The notes under the pieces were generated by a model. The model searched no databases, was not told the origin of the DNA, and saw only the letters and a list, made by a program, of their open reading frames with translations. A DNA stretch of 64,000 bases from Haloplanus salinus. Its GTDB lineage: Archaea > Halobacteriota > Halobacteria > Halobacteriales > Haloferacaceae. The stretch's first letter is position 1. Each line of letters begins with the position of its first letter. The translations under genes and the position numbers were made by a program. Location of the stretch: the NCBI RefSeq assembly GCF_003336245.1, contig NZ_QPHM01000001.1:1612001-1676000 (forward strand), read 5' to 3'. Shown one piece after another: positions 1 to 7,978 of the stretch.

Positions 1-224
1 AGGCGTTCCGCCGTGGTGCCTGCTGGGGGGTGCAGTTCCACCCCGAGTACGACCGGGACAGCGCCGCGCGGGTCACGAAAGGAAAAGCGCTCCGCGAGGC
101 GCGCATCCGGTCGGTTCTCGACGGCATCGACGACGACAACTACGCCGCGGCCTGTCGGACCAAGCGGCTGTTCGACAACTTCACCGACTACGTTCGGGCG
201 CGGCGGGCGCCGCCGGAGGCGTAG
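1..224 (+). CDS. Type 1 glutamine amidotransferase, C-terminal part (5' end outside window)
   Basis: The reading frame is open from the first bases and ends with TAG at 222-224. About 73 residues are visible. The segment W-G-V-Q-F-H-P-E-Y-D carries the His-Pro-Glu signature that supplies the catalytic His and Glu of class I (triad) glutamine amidotransferases, which hydrolyse glutamine to deliver ammonia. The catalytic Cys would lie upstream of the window. The tail after the motif is longer than in a bare GATase domain of GMP synthase, as in free-standing haloarchaeal type 1 amidotransferases. The acceptor substrate cannot be told from this fragment. Confidence 0.75.
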   Translation, partial: AFRRGACWGVQFHPEYDRDSAARVTKGKALREARIRSVLDGIDDDNYAAACRTKRLFDNFTDYVRARRAPPEA

Positions 225-300
225 CCCTCCCGACCGCCGGGGTCGGCGAGTCGACCCCCCGTCCACGATAGTTTTTGACTCTCGCCCTCGGAGTGGGCGT

Positions 301-1092
301 ATGGACCACGACCTGACCATCGACGAGAAGCGCGTCTACGCCGACCGGACGGGGGCCGACGAGGTGCTGGTCGCCGCCGACCAGGGCGTCGTCGTCGCGT
401 CGCTCTCCGGCGACCGAGTGGGGGAGTTCGGGCTCGACCACCGGGCGGCCGTCCGCGACGTAGCCGCGGACGGCGACCGACGTGCCGTCGCCACCGACGC
501 GGACGTACTGGTCGGGGACTACGCTCCGACCGACTTCGGCCCCGCCGTCGCCGTCGGCTTCGACGGCGATGCCCTCCTCGCGGCCGGGGCGGACGGTCGG
601 ATCGCCCGCCTCGACGACGACTGGACGACGCTGGGCGAGGTGGAGACGCCCCGCGCCGTCGACGGTGGGATGGTCGCCGCCCAGAGCGGCGTCCACCAGG
701 TCGTCGGCGACGGCCTCCGACGCGTCGGCCTCGACGGCGTCCACGACGTTCACGGGCGGGGGATGCCACTCGCGGCCACCGACGACGGCCTGTACCGACT
801 TGGCAACGGGTGGATGGACGAACTCGACGGCGCGTTCGGCGTCGTGAGCGCGGATTCGGCCGACGAGCGAGCCCACGCCGCCGGCGACGGGGGACTGTTC
901 GCCCGCGAGGCGGTGGGGGACTGGGCGGCCGTCGACGTGCCGACTGGCGACCGCGTCGTCGACGTAGCCTACACCGACGCGGCGACGGTGGCGGTGACGG
1001 CGACGGGAACGTTGCTGGCCGACGCGGGCGACGGCTGGCGGATCCGGGAACTGGGCGTGACCGGCGTCCGGCGGCTGGCGGTACAGGAGTAA
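301..1092 (+). CDS. Beta-propeller-like haloarchaeal protein (HVO_0234-type)
   Basis: The 263-residue acidic protein starts with ATG shortly after an AT-rich promoter patch near 269-277. It consists of repeated short strands of the type 'G..VVAA..G..R', each 35-45 residues long, with recurring Gly-Asp turns and no catalytic motif, signal peptide or membrane segment. This is the pattern of a WD-like or PQQ-like propeller. I recall the family as the HVO_0234-type beta-propeller proteins of haloarchaea, from memory. It lies 37 nt upstream of prs on the same strand, so co-transcription is likely. The molecular function is unknown. Confidence 0.7.
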   Translation: MDHDLTIDEKRVYADRTGADEVLVAADQGVVVASLSGDRVGEFGLDHRAAVRDVAADGDRRAVATDADVLVGDYAPTDFGPAVAVGFDGDALLAAGADGRIARLDDDWTTLGEVETPRAVDGGMVAAQSGVHQVVGDGLRRVGLDGVHDVHGRGMPLAATDDGLYRLGNGWMDELDGAFGVVSADSADERAHAAGDGGLFAREAVGDWAAVDVPTGDRVVDVAYTDAATVAVTATGTLLADAGDGWRIRELGVTGVRRLAVQE

Positions 1093-1129
1093 GGAAACGG
1101 TTTTCGGGGCGGCCGTCGACCGACTCCAC

Positions 1130-1981
1130 ATGATCGTACCCGGGACAGCCTCACAGGCCCTCGGCGCGGCCCTCGCCGCCGAGACGGGTGAAGAACTCGC
1201 CGCCGTGGACTACGATCGGTTCCCCGACGGCGAACGCATGGCGTCGGTGACCGTCGGTGGCGACCCCGACCGGGTGGTCATCGTCGCGTCGACGACCACC
1301 GACGCGGCCTACGTCGAACTCCTGCAGCTACAGGACGCCGTCCACGAGGCCGGCGTCGACCGGGTGGTGACCGTCCTGCCGTATATGCGCTACGGCCGCC
1401 AGGAGCGCGCCTTCGAGGCGGGCCAGCCCGTCTCGGCGCGGGCCGTCGCCCGCGCCGTCTCGACGGGAACGGATCGCGTGGTCCTCGTCGACCCGCACGA
1501 GGCGTCGGTCGCGGACTTCTTCGACGTGCCCTGCGACGTGGTCGGGGCCGCGGCGCGGCTGGCCGACCCGCTTCCAACCGACCTGACCGACCCGCTCTTT
1601 CTCTCGCCCGACGCCGGCGCCATCGACCTCGCCGAATCGGCGCGCGACGCCTACGGCCGCGGGAGCATCGACTACTTCGAGAAGGTCCGCCACTCCGGGA
1701 CGGACGTTGAGATCACGCCCAGCGACGCCGCCGTCGAGAGCCGGGACGTGGTCGTCGTCGACGACATCGTCGCCACCGGGTCGACGATGAGCGAGTCCAT
1801 CGCCGTCCTCAACGACCGTTCGGCCGCCGACGTGTACGTCACCTGCATCCACCCGCTGTTCGCCCGGAACGCGCGCACCAAACTCGAACGCGCCGGCGTG
1901 ACCGCCATCTACGCCACCGACACCATCGAGCGGGACGTGACCGCCACGTCCGTCGCGCCCGTCGTCGCCGACGCGCTGTGA
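1130..1981 (+). CDS. prs: Ribose-phosphate pyrophosphokinase (PRPP synthetase)
   Basis: The enzyme transfers pyrophosphate from ATP to ribose 5-phosphate, making PRPP for nucleotide, His and Trp synthesis in the cytoplasm. The 283-residue length fits archaeal (class III-like) PRPP synthases, shorter than the bacterial 310-320. Visible landmarks are the N-terminal F-P-D-G-E segment, the Arg/Gln-rich flexible loop (Y-G-R-Q-E-R), the catalytic lysine segment E-K-V-R, and the PRPP-binding loop V-V-V-D-D-I-V-A-T-G-S-T near residues 203-216. It follows the propeller gene closely and precedes a HIT protein gene. Confidence 0.95.
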   Translation: MIVPGTASQALGAALAAETGEELAAVDYDRFPDGERMASVTVGGDPDRVVIVASTTTDAAYVELLQLQDAVHEAGVDRVVTVLPYMRYGRQERAFEAGQPVSARAVARAVSTGTDRVVLVDPHEASVADFFDVPCDVVGAAARLADPLPTDLTDPLFLSPDAGAIDLAESARDAYGRGSIDYFEKVRHSGTDVEITPSDAAVESRDVVVVDDIVATGSTMSESIAVLNDRSAADVYVTCIHPLFARNARTKLERAGVTAIYATDTIERDVTATSVAPVVADAL

Positions 1982-1983
1982 GG

Positions 1984-2115
1984 ATGCCGCCCGACCCGTC
2001 GCCCGGCGTCACCGCGATTCCCCTCCCGCATCCCTCCGACGCCGACGTGTGGCGCGCGACCCGGTTCCGACACGAGGCGCTGGCGGCGCTGCGGTCTTGC
2101 GACGTCGACCCGTAG
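1984..2115 (+). CDS. Possible small protein of 43 residues
   Basis: An ATG two bases after the prs stop opens a 44-codon frame ending in TAG. The product is Pro-rich at the start and has an Arg/Ala-rich helix-like second half; I recognise no family. It could be translated by coupling to prs, or it could be chance coding in a high-GC spacer. An AT patch (gacgttttt near 2131) following it looks like the promoter of the HIT gene, which would make this the last frame of the prs transcript. Confidence 0.3.
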   Translation: MPPDPSPGVTAIPLPHPSDADVWRATRFRHEALAALRSCDVDP

Positions 2116-2165
2116 GCCTCGCCGTCTCCGGGACGTTTTTGGGACCTGCTGTCGACTTCACACGT

Positions 2166-2585
2166 ATGTCCGACTGCGTCTTCTGTTCCATCGTCGACGG
2201 CGAGATTCCCAGTTACACGGTGTACGAGGACGACGACGTGATGGCCTTCCTCGACGCCAACCCGCTGTCACGGGGCCACACGCTCGTCATCCCGAAGGCA
2301 CACCACGAACGCATCAACGACCTACCGGCCGACCTCTCGACGGCGGTGTTCGACGCGGTGCACGACCTGACGCCCCGCATCGAGGCCGCCGTCGACGCCG
2401 AGGCGACGACCGTGGCCGTCAACAACGGGACCGCCGCCGGACAGGAGGTGCCCCACGTGCACGTCCACGTCGTCCCCCGCTCCGAATCGGACGGCGGCCG
2501 GCCGATCCACGCCCTGATCGAACACCCACCCGACGTCGGCGACGGCGAACTCGACGACGTGGCTGCCTCGATCCGTAGCGACTGA
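2166..2585 (+). CDS. HIT family hydrolase
   Basis: The 139-residue protein begins with a CxxC pair (C-V-F-C) and ends its core with the histidine triad H-V-H-V-H-V-V near residue 97, the active site of HIT-family nucleotidyl hydrolases such as Hint-type AMP-lysine or dinucleoside polyphosphate hydrolases. The central His forms the nucleotidyl intermediate. The start is ATG at 2166, about 25-30 nt after a T-rich TATA-like stretch, so the transcript is probably nearly leaderless. The longer frame upstream lacks family similarity. The physiological substrate is unknown. Confidence 0.9.
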   Translation: MSDCVFCSIVDGEIPSYTVYEDDDVMAFLDANPLSRGHTLVIPKAHHERINDLPADLSTAVFDAVHDLTPRIEAAVDAEATTVAVNNGTAAGQEVPHVHVHVVPRSESDGGRPIHALIEHPPDVGDGELDDVAASIRSD

Positions 2586-2816
2586 GCGGGGGTATCGGCA
2601 GCCGGCAGCGACGTCCCCCGCGACGGCCCGACACGGACCGCCGGACGAGTACGACCGTCCCTACGAGCGGTCGTCGCTCGCCCGCGACGGCTCCTCCGAC
2701 GAAATTGGGCTTTTGCCGGGCACAGAACTATGATCGGACGGGAATATGGTAAAACACCTTTAGGACTTCTGCCTCAAAGCATATATACTACTATCACGTC
2801 CACTTCGGTGAACGAG

Positions 2817-2948
2817 GTGATCGAGGCACGAGCACACCAGACGACGACCGATCCATCGGTCCTCAACCCAGCACCGTCGCCCAGCCACAGCCGGTCAGTC
2901 TCCCGGGGATGGCTCCCCGAACATGCTACCTTATTCATCCGTGGTTGA
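2817..2948 (+). CDS. Possible 43-residue Ser/Pro-rich ORF behind a TATA box
   Basis: The 460-base gap between the HIT gene and the HTH gene contains a good TATA-like element (catatatact, 2779-2788) and, about 30 nt downstream, a GTG-started frame of 44 codons. The product is rich in Ser, Pro and His and matches nothing I recognise. The element could equally drive a short non-coding RNA. After 2950 there is a GC-rich hairpin-forming stretch (cgcccgccc ... ggcgggggcg, about 2950-2974) that might end such a transcript. Nothing else is seen in the gap. Confidence 0.25.
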   Translation: MIEARAHQTTTDPSVLNPAPSPSHSRSVSRGWLPEHATLFIRG

Positions 2949-3047
2949 CGCGCCCGCCCACTCCCGGCGGGGGCGTCAGCTGAGTTTCACGACGCCTCGC
3001 CAGTTCGGTGAGCCGTAACGCGTTCCCCGAACGGGGCGGCGCTCGCG

Positions 3048-3293
3048 CTACGACGCCCTCGGCACGTACGTCGATCCGTCGCGGGTGACGACGCCCCGTT
3101 CGGTCAGCGTCCGGAGAACCGGAAAGAGGGAGATTTTGCCCATGTCGAGGGCCGCGTCGAGTTCCTCGACGGTCGCTCCGTCGGAGGCGGCGAGGAACAC
3201 GTAGACGAGTTTCGATTCGGCGGCGGTCAGTCCCTCCGGCACGTCGATGGCGATGCGGTCGGTCTCGGTCGCGTCGAACGTCGTGGCACCCAT
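3048..3293 (-). CDS. Small winged-HTH transcriptional regulator (TrmB/MarR-like)
   Basis: The 81-residue protein is almost entirely a winged helix-turn-helix: helix 'L-T-A-A-E-S-K-L-V-Y-V-F-L', a turn with 'G-A-T-V-E-E-L', a recognition helix 'K-I-S-L-F-P-V-L-R-T-L', then a wing 'G-V-V-T-R-D'. It has no ligand domain. A TATA-like gtttatcc on the minus strand (about 3321-3328) lies 25-30 nt upstream, placing the transcription start just before ATG 3293 and arguing against the in-frame ATG at 3305. The regulated genes are unknown. Confidence 0.75.
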   Translation of the reverse strand: MGATTFDATETDRIAIDVPEGLTAAESKLVYVFLAASDGATVEELDAALDMGKISLFPVLRTLTERGVVTRDGSTYVPRAS

Positions 3294-3570
3294 TACGATT
3301 AGCATGTCAATCGCCAAACGGATAAACGTTTCTGTGAATTGATATGTAGTGGTCGATCGGGAAGGACTATCTCGTCGTCGACGACGATCGACCGAGAAAC
3401 TCGATGAAACGCTCCGAAACCGCCGCCACCGCGATTGTAGCACCGGGGAGCCGAACGCCGACGGCCCGCGGCCGTGGAGCGCGACGACGAACACGTACTA
3501 CAATCGTGATAGTTCGCGGGTGGGCGACACGTATCGTCAGGCCAAAGCGGGAGGCGTCCGTACGCCGACC

Positions 3571-4041
3571 ATGCCGTCACACTCGCTTCTCGCATCGCTC
3601 GCGGTTCCGCTGGAGTTCCTGATCGGCGTCGGCGCCGCCGTCGTCGCGACGTTCGGCATGGATCTCGTGATGGCCCGGCTACCCGAGGGCGGGACGCCGC
3701 CGTTCGTCGCGTCCGGGGTGTTGACCGACCGCCCCCCGGCCGACGCCCCGGAACGGCTCGCCACCGTCGTCCACTATCTCGCCGGGGGCTTGACCGGGCC
3801 GCTGTTCGTCTGGTTCACGTTCGTGACCGCCGCCTTCGTCGAGGGAGCGGTCGCGACGGCAGTGGTCTCCGGCGTCGTCCTCTACGTCCTGATGGTCGGC
3901 TTCTTCGCCGTCGTCGTGGTGCCACGCTCACTGGTGTCGGCGGCGCGTGTCGGGGCCATCCGGCGCGACTGGGCGGTGTCGGCCGCCGCCTACCTTCTGG
4001 TCCTCGTCCCGGTCGTCACGGTCGCCACGGCCGCGGTCTGA
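3571..4041 (+). CDS. Four-helix integral membrane protein, function unknown
   Basis: The 156-residue protein has four hydrophobic segments, at roughly residues 5-30, 65-90, 95-120 and 130-155. The loop after the first contains a Pro/Gly-rich stretch with 'L-P-E-G-G-T-P-P-F'. No transport or catalytic motif is recognised. The start is ATG at 3571; the frame runs open further upstream but that part is not hydrophobic and is Arg-rich, as expected of shadow translation. It precedes the ParA-like gene by 37 nt. Confidence 0.65.
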   Translation: MPSHSLLASLAVPLEFLIGVGAAVVATFGMDLVMARLPEGGTPPFVASGVLTDRPPADAPERLATVVHYLAGGLTGPLFVWFTFVTAAFVEGAVATAVVSGVVLYVLMVGFFAVVVVPRSLVSAARVGAIRRDWAVSAAAYLLVLVPVVTVATAAV

Positions 4042-4078
4042 CCGGACGTTTTTATTCGGGGCCGCGCGAAGTCGACGT

Positions 4079-4813
4079 ATGAGCGACGCCACCGCGGCCC
4101 TCGTCGGCGCGACGGGCGGCGCGGGGACGACGCGGTTGACCGTCGAACTCGGGACGCTCCTCGCGAGCGACGGGCGCGACGTCGTCGTCCTCGACGCCGC
4201 GTTCGCGACACAGGGACTGTCCGACTACCTCCCCGGCCGCATCGACCCCGACCTGACCGCCCTGCTCACCGACGCTCGTGACGCGCCGCTCTCGGACGGG
4301 CTGGTCGAGGCTCCCCTCGACGACGTACCGGGACGACTGGCGTGTTGCCCCGCCGTTGCCCCTTTCGAGCGCCTCGCCCGCGCGAAGTCGCCGGACGCCG
4401 CGCAGGCGTTCGAGTCCCGGATCGCCGCCGCGGCGGACGCGTTCGATCACGTCCTCGTCGACACGCCGCCCGTGGCGGCCAACCAGTCCGTCGCCGCGGC
4501 GACCGCCACGGCCCGAACCGCCGTCGTCGCCCCCGCGTCGACCCGCGGCCGCGATGCCGTCCAGCGCACGACCGGCCGCCTCGACGATATCGGCGTCGGC
4601 GTCGACGCCGTCGTCACGACCCGTGGGGAACTGTCCGTCGCCGACGTGGCGGTGCCCGAGACGGACGCCGACGTGACGGCGCCGACGTGTCTCTCGAACC
4701 GATCGACTGCCGTCGCCGTCGCCGCCGTCGCGAACGCCGTTTTCGACGCCGAGCCGTCGACCGGCGACGACGCCGGCCTCCTCGACTCGGTCGGCGAGTT
4801 CGTCTCGCGGTAG
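4079..4813 (+). CDS. MinD/ParA-superfamily protein lacking the Walker A lysines
   Basis: The 244-residue protein has the fold signatures of the deviant-Walker (MinD/ParA/Mrp) family: an N-terminal beta strand and P-loop-like G-A-T-G-G-A-G-T-T-R (residues 10-19), switch region 'V-V-V-L-D-A-A-F' and Walker B-like 'H-V-L-V-D-T-P-P'. Canonical members read K-G-G-x-G-K-T in the loop; here both lysines are absent (T-G-G-A-G-T-T), so normal ATP hydrolysis is doubtful. Similar lysine-less haloarchaeal sequences exist as far as I recall, which argues against a recent mutation. A T-rich promoter (tttttattcgg, 4049-4059) lies about 25 nt upstream of ATG 4079. Confidence 0.8.
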   Translation: MSDATAALVGATGGAGTTRLTVELGTLLASDGRDVVVLDAAFATQGLSDYLPGRIDPDLTALLTDARDAPLSDGLVEAPLDDVPGRLACCPAVAPFERLARAKSPDAAQAFESRIAAAADAFDHVLVDTPPVAANQSVAAATATARTAVVAPASTRGRDAVQRTTGRLDDIGVGVDAVVTTRGELSVADVAVPETDADVTAPTCLSNRSTAVAVAAVANAVFDAEPSTGDDAGLLDSVGEFVSR

Positions 4814-4848
4814 CGCCGGTCGGCGTGTGGATCGCTACCGCGTCTTGA

Positions 4849-4862
4849 ACAATTATTAATAT
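4849..4862 (+). promoter_or_regulatory. Strong TATA-like element far upstream of the next gene
   Basis: The sequence aacaattattaata is the most AT-rich point of this area. It predicts a transcription start near 4884, but the next clear start codon is at 4997. Just after the predicted start, ATG at 4888 opens a frame of only seven codons ending in TGA. The leader of the downstream membrane protein may therefore be about 110 nt and contain a mini-ORF. Confidence 0.4.
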
Positions 4863-4996
4863 CTTCCGGACGGTTCGTGTGAACGCGATGACCCTCCGTA
4901 ACCACGACTGAGCGCGAGCCCAGTCGAGAGACGCCCTCCGGCGGGGCTCCCCGACTCCGACGCACGGTTTCCGACCGCCCATCTCCCCCGCCATCG

Positions 4997-5251
4997 ATGT
5001 TCGATCGTTCACGACAGCGTAGCGAGACGTCTCGTCCCCGCCCACACGCGTGCAGCGTAACCGGCAGCGTCCTCCTGGCCGCCGCCGTTCCCGCGCTGTG
5101 CTGGGCCGTCAGCTATCCCCTCGCGGCGGCGCTGTTCGCCGTCGCTCTCGCCGCCCTCGCGGCCGTCGGCCGCGCGCTCCGTGGCCGCGTCACCGGCCGG
5201 TCGGCGTCCGGCCCGCCGGTCGATCCGGCCGACCCGGCCGAACACCCGTAA
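4997..5251 (+). CDS. Small membrane protein, function unknown
   Basis: The 84-residue product has a basic, polar N-terminus (about 20 residues), one long or two closely spaced Ala/Leu-rich hydrophobic helices (about residues 22-58), and a Pro/Asp-rich tail. Positive residues flank the helices on both sides. I recognise no family. The start ATG at 4997 is the first in frame; internal in-frame starts are possible. It converges with the peroxiredoxin gene 12 nt away. Confidence 0.5.
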   Translation: MFDRSRQRSETSRPRPHACSVTGSVLLAAAVPALCWAVSYPLAAALFAVALAALAAVGRALRGRVTGRSASGPPVDPADPAEHP

Positions 5252-5263
5252 CTCGCCGCCCGC

Positions 5264-5713
5264 TCACTCGCCGCCGAACTCGCTTCGAGCGTCGTCGAGC
5301 ACCTCGCGGGCGTGTCCCGCCGGGTCGGCGAGCGCCGGATCGTACGTCGCGACGACGTCGCCGTCGCCGACGAGGAACGTCAGGCGATCGGTGTAGCCCT
5401 CGTCGGTCGGGACGCCGAACGCCGACGCCACCGTCCCGTCCGGATCGGCCAGCAGGTCGAACGGGACCCCCTCCGCGTCGGCGAAGTCGGCGTGGCTCTC
5501 CACGTCGTCCATCGAGACGCCGTAGACGGCGACGCCGAGCTCCTCGAATTCGGGGTAGGCGTCCCCGAAGTCGTTCGCTTCGATGGTACAGCCGCCGGTG
5601 AAGTCCTTCGGATAGAAGTACACCACGGTCGGGTCCGCGAAGTCGAGGGTGACCGACTCGCCGTGTTGGTTCCGCGCCGTTACCTCGGGAGCCGGATCGC
5701 CGGATTCGAGCAT
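5264..5713 (-). CDS. bcp: Peroxiredoxin, BCP/PrxQ type
   Basis: The 149-residue thioredoxin-fold enzyme reduces hydroperoxides in the cytoplasm. The active-site segment reads Y-F-Y-P-K-D-F-T-G-G-C-T-I-E with the peroxidatic Cys near residue 40. The resolving Cys found five residues later in many PrxQ proteins is replaced (E-A-N-D-F), so this looks like a 1-Cys variant or uses a distant or external thiol. The start at 5713 (M-L-E-S-G) gives the usual length; the upstream in-frame extension is Pro-rich and non-homologous. It is convergent with the small membrane protein gene. Confidence 0.9.
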   Translation of the reverse strand: MLESGDPAPEVTARNQHGESVTLDFADPTVVYFYPKDFTGGCTIEANDFGDAYPEFEELGVAVYGVSMDDVESHADFADAEGVPFDLLADPDGTVASAFGVPTDEGYTDRLTFLVGDGDVVATYDPALADPAGHAREVLDDARSEFGGE

Positions 5714-5810
5714 CGACCGTCGTTGGGGCGGGGGCGGGTTAACGGGTTCGGCGTGATCCGCCCCTCCCGTCGGCGTCGTCACCGACGCCCCGGCTCCCGT
5801 CGCGCCCGAT

Positions 5811-6734
5811 TCACAGCGCGTCGATAACCTCGGTCGCGAACGTCGTCATCGCTCGCTCCGGGTCCTCGGCCTGGAGGCTCACGACCACGTGGTCAAGGCC
5901 GTAATCCTCCACCCGTCGGAAGTAGTCCCGGAACCACTCGACGCCGGCGCGGTAGCCGAGATGGAGCTGTTCGGGGTCGGCCGTCGGGTCGTCCGCGAGC
6001 GCGACGCGAACCGCGATCACGAACGGCTTGTCGCCGGCGTGGTCGCGCCACTCCGCGACGTAGCTCCGCAGCGTCCCGTCGGGGAGGTGATAGAACAGCC
6101 AGCCGTCGCCGTGGTCGGCGAGCCACTCCATGGACTGGCGTGCGTAGCCGGTGGGAAGCAAAGGGAGCGTCTCCGTCGTCGGCTTCGGGAGTACGTCCAC
6201 CTCCCCGTCGAGACGCCCCCACGAGCCGTCGAGGGTCGGATACCGCTCCCGCCACAGCGTCCGGAGCGCGTCGACGCCCTCGCGAACCAGCTGCCCCCGG
6301 TCGTCCGGCGCCACGCCGAACGCCGGATACTCCGGGTCGCGGTCGCCCGAGGCGACGCCCAATACGAGTCGGCCCCCGGAGAGGCGGTCGACGCTCGCCG
6401 CGGCCGTCGCGACGTGGATCGGGTGGCGCAAGGGGAGGACGACGCTCGACGTGCCGAGCGCGATCTCCTCCGTCGTCGCCGCCGCGTGCGAGAGCAGCGT
6501 CCACGGGTCGAACGCGCCGCCGGCGTCGCCGAATTTCGGCCAGTACGTCGGCACGTCCCGCGCCCAGAGCGCGTCGAACCCCACCGACTCCGCGTGGCCC
6601 GCGAGCCGACTCTCGTCGATCGGATCCGGCGTCGACTCCCGCACACCCGTGAGCGGGAATCCGATCCCGAACGAGAGGCCGTCGGACTCGAACAGGCGTC
6701 GATACCCGGCGTTCGCATGCGGGGACTCGGTCAT
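5811..6734 (-). CDS. LLM class flavin-dependent oxidoreductase
   Basis: The 307-residue protein has the luciferase-like monooxygenase TIM barrel: the N-terminal strand 'L-S-F-G-I-G-F-P-L', 'G-F-D-A-L-W-A-R-D', the conserved 'H-P-I-H-V-A-T-A-A-A-S-V-D-R-L-S-G-G-R' block and 'L-V-L-G-V-A-S-G-D'. Such enzymes use FMN or F420. The visible pattern resembles the small-subunit-like LLM subfamily TIGR03571 as I recall it. Start 6734 (M-T-E-S) was chosen; an ATG at 6761 is the main alternative. The substrate is unknown. Downstream is the peroxiredoxin gene on the same strand. Confidence 0.85.
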   Translation of the reverse strand: MTESPHANAGYRRLFESDGLSFGIGFPLTGVRESTPDPIDESRLAGHAESVGFDALWARDVPTYWPKFGDAGGAFDPWTLLSHAAATTEEIALGTSSVVLPLRHPIHVATAAASVDRLSGGRLVLGVASGDRDPEYPAFGVAPDDRGQLVREGVDALRTLWRERYPTLDGSWGRLDGEVDVLPKPTTETLPLLPTGYARQSMEWLADHGDGWLFYHLPDGTLRSYVAEWRDHAGDKPFVIAVRVALADDPTADPEQLHLGYRAGVEWFRDYFRRVEDYGLDHVVVSLQAEDPERAMTTFATEVIDAL

Positions 6735-6840
6735 CGGCCTCCCTTGTGGGTCGGGGTACATCTGCCCTCGGATCGGGAACGACGAACTCGACGCGTGGGC
6801 GCGGCGCCAGGGGATACACGAGCGGCCGCGGACGCCCCCC

Positions 6841-7185
6841 TCACCCCGCGTCGAGGGCCACCTCGACCGGCCACCGGGGCGTGCGTTCGGGCGTCTCGGC
6901 CGCGTAGCCGAGTCGAAAGAGATGCTGTGGCGTCGCCCCGTCACAGTCGAGCGCCGACGCCAGCCGCCGCTTGAGCGCAGGGCGCTCCAGAATCTGACTC
7001 ATCGGGTGGACGGCCACGCCCGCGGCGCTCGCGCGGAGGGCGACGCGCTCGAACGCCCGGCCCGTCTCGACGCGAGCGGCCGCGTCGTCGGACTCCGTCG
7101 TCACCACGCCGAGCACCGGGGCGCCCTCGACGAGCGCCGAGTTCTTCGCGGCCTCCCGGTCGCCGACGTCGAGGTGGCTTCCTCC
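6841..7185 (-). pseudogene. Nitroreductase-family remnant, C-terminal part with frameshift
   Basis: In one minus frame, residues from 'L-D-V-G-D-R-E-A-A-K-N-S-A-L-V' to 'R-L-G-Y-A-A-E-T-P-E-R-T-P-R' match the C-terminal half of haloarchaeal FMN nitroreductase-like proteins (G-V-A-V-H-P-M-S-Q and the final R-L-G-Y block). Just upstream the same frame meets a stop, and the likely continuation ('A-V-R-E-P-F-V-R-A-E-G') is in another frame near 7180-7200. The N-terminal 150-200 residues of the family are missing. This is a truncated, frameshifted relic; no good start codon exists. Confidence 0.6.
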
Positions 7186-7204
7186 CCCTCGGCGCGTACG
7201 AACG

Positions 7205-7391
7205 GCTCACGAACGGCATCGCCCTCTTCGGGACGCCACGGCGGGACCGACCCGTCGCGTTCTACAGACGAGCAAGGCGAGTGCCTCGGGGCTTGACCCC
7301 GAGGCGGTTGACCAGTTCTTCCTCACCGATCCGGACGGGCGGACGGTCGCGGTCCAGACGTTTCCCCACGACCTCCCTGCCGACCCGTGAT
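7205..7391 (+). pseudogene. Short gene remnant, possibly the end of a VOC-like protein
   Basis: A plus-strand frame ending in TGA at 7389-7391 encodes 'F-F-L-T-D-P-D-G-R-T-V-A-V-Q-T-F', which resembles the C-terminal 'D-P-D-G' strand of glyoxalase/VOC-fold proteins. No start codon or further conserved domain is seen upstream, and the region borders the nitroreductase relic, so I read it as debris. The similarity is short and could be coincidental. Confidence 0.25.
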
Positions 7392-7461
7392 CGTCCCGTG
7401 ACCATCCCGTACCACGCCGGACTCGCGCCACATTCATCCACCCACGAGCCTGCGATCCGGT

Positions 7462-7764
7462 ATGTCGAGTGATCGGGTTCCGATAGCGCGACTCGAAGCG
7501 GCGCTCCCGGCGCCGCCCGGGGCGTGGGAACGCCACGACGACGGCAGCGCCATCCAGTACCGGCTGCCCGGCGCGGACGGGCCGTGGGTCGCCGCCAAAC
7601 TGACCGTCCGCCCGGACCGCCTCGGCGATGCCGCCGTCCGCATCGACCGCATCGCCGGCTGTCGGCAAACGGGAACGACCCGCCACGAGGACGCTGCCGA
7701 CGCCGTCGACGCGCTCACGGCCGAACTGCACGCGGTGCTGGCCGCGGCCGACCGGGAATCCTGA
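7462..7764 (+). CDS. Small haloarchaeal protein, function unknown
   Basis: The 100-residue acidic protein begins with ATG at 7462. It has a predicted alpha/beta pattern: an N-terminal amphipathic helix, strands around 'I-Q-Y-R-L-P-G' and 'W-V-A-A-K-L-T-V-R-P', and a C-terminal Ala-rich helix. There are no cysteines in a metal pattern (only one Cys), no signal peptide and no membrane segment. Codon use and acidity match the neighbours, so it is probably a real gene. I recognise no family. Confidence 0.55.
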   Translation: MSSDRVPIARLEAALPAPPGAWERHDDGSAIQYRLPGADGPWVAAKLTVRPDRLGDAAVRIDRIAGCRQTGTTRHEDAADAVDALTAELHAVLAAADRES

Positions 7765-7978
7765 TCGGCCACGGCGGTCGAATCGGGATCGTCTCTGCAC
7801 GGGAGGGCCGGCGACGTCCCTCCCACCCGTCCGGCGGACCGAAACGGGGCGCTCCGACCCCGAACGGGTCGAGTCGACACAGAGTGGGCGGAGGCCGATC
7901 ACGTACGGTCGACGCGGTACGCATTCGCTCGTCCCGCTCGTCCACGATGACGGGCGGCGACGCGGCGCCCTCGGTGGC

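Noticed and set aside
181-1131. Long minus-strand frames (over 300 codons) opposite the propeller gene
   Set aside because: They are Arg/Pro-rich or His/Val-rich shadow translations without conserved blocks; the plus-strand frame has family-like repeats and a promoter.
5889-6974. 361-codon plus-strand frame opposite the LLM oxidoreductase gene
   Set aside because: Arg/Val-rich shadow without conserved blocks; the minus-strand protein has luciferase-like motifs.
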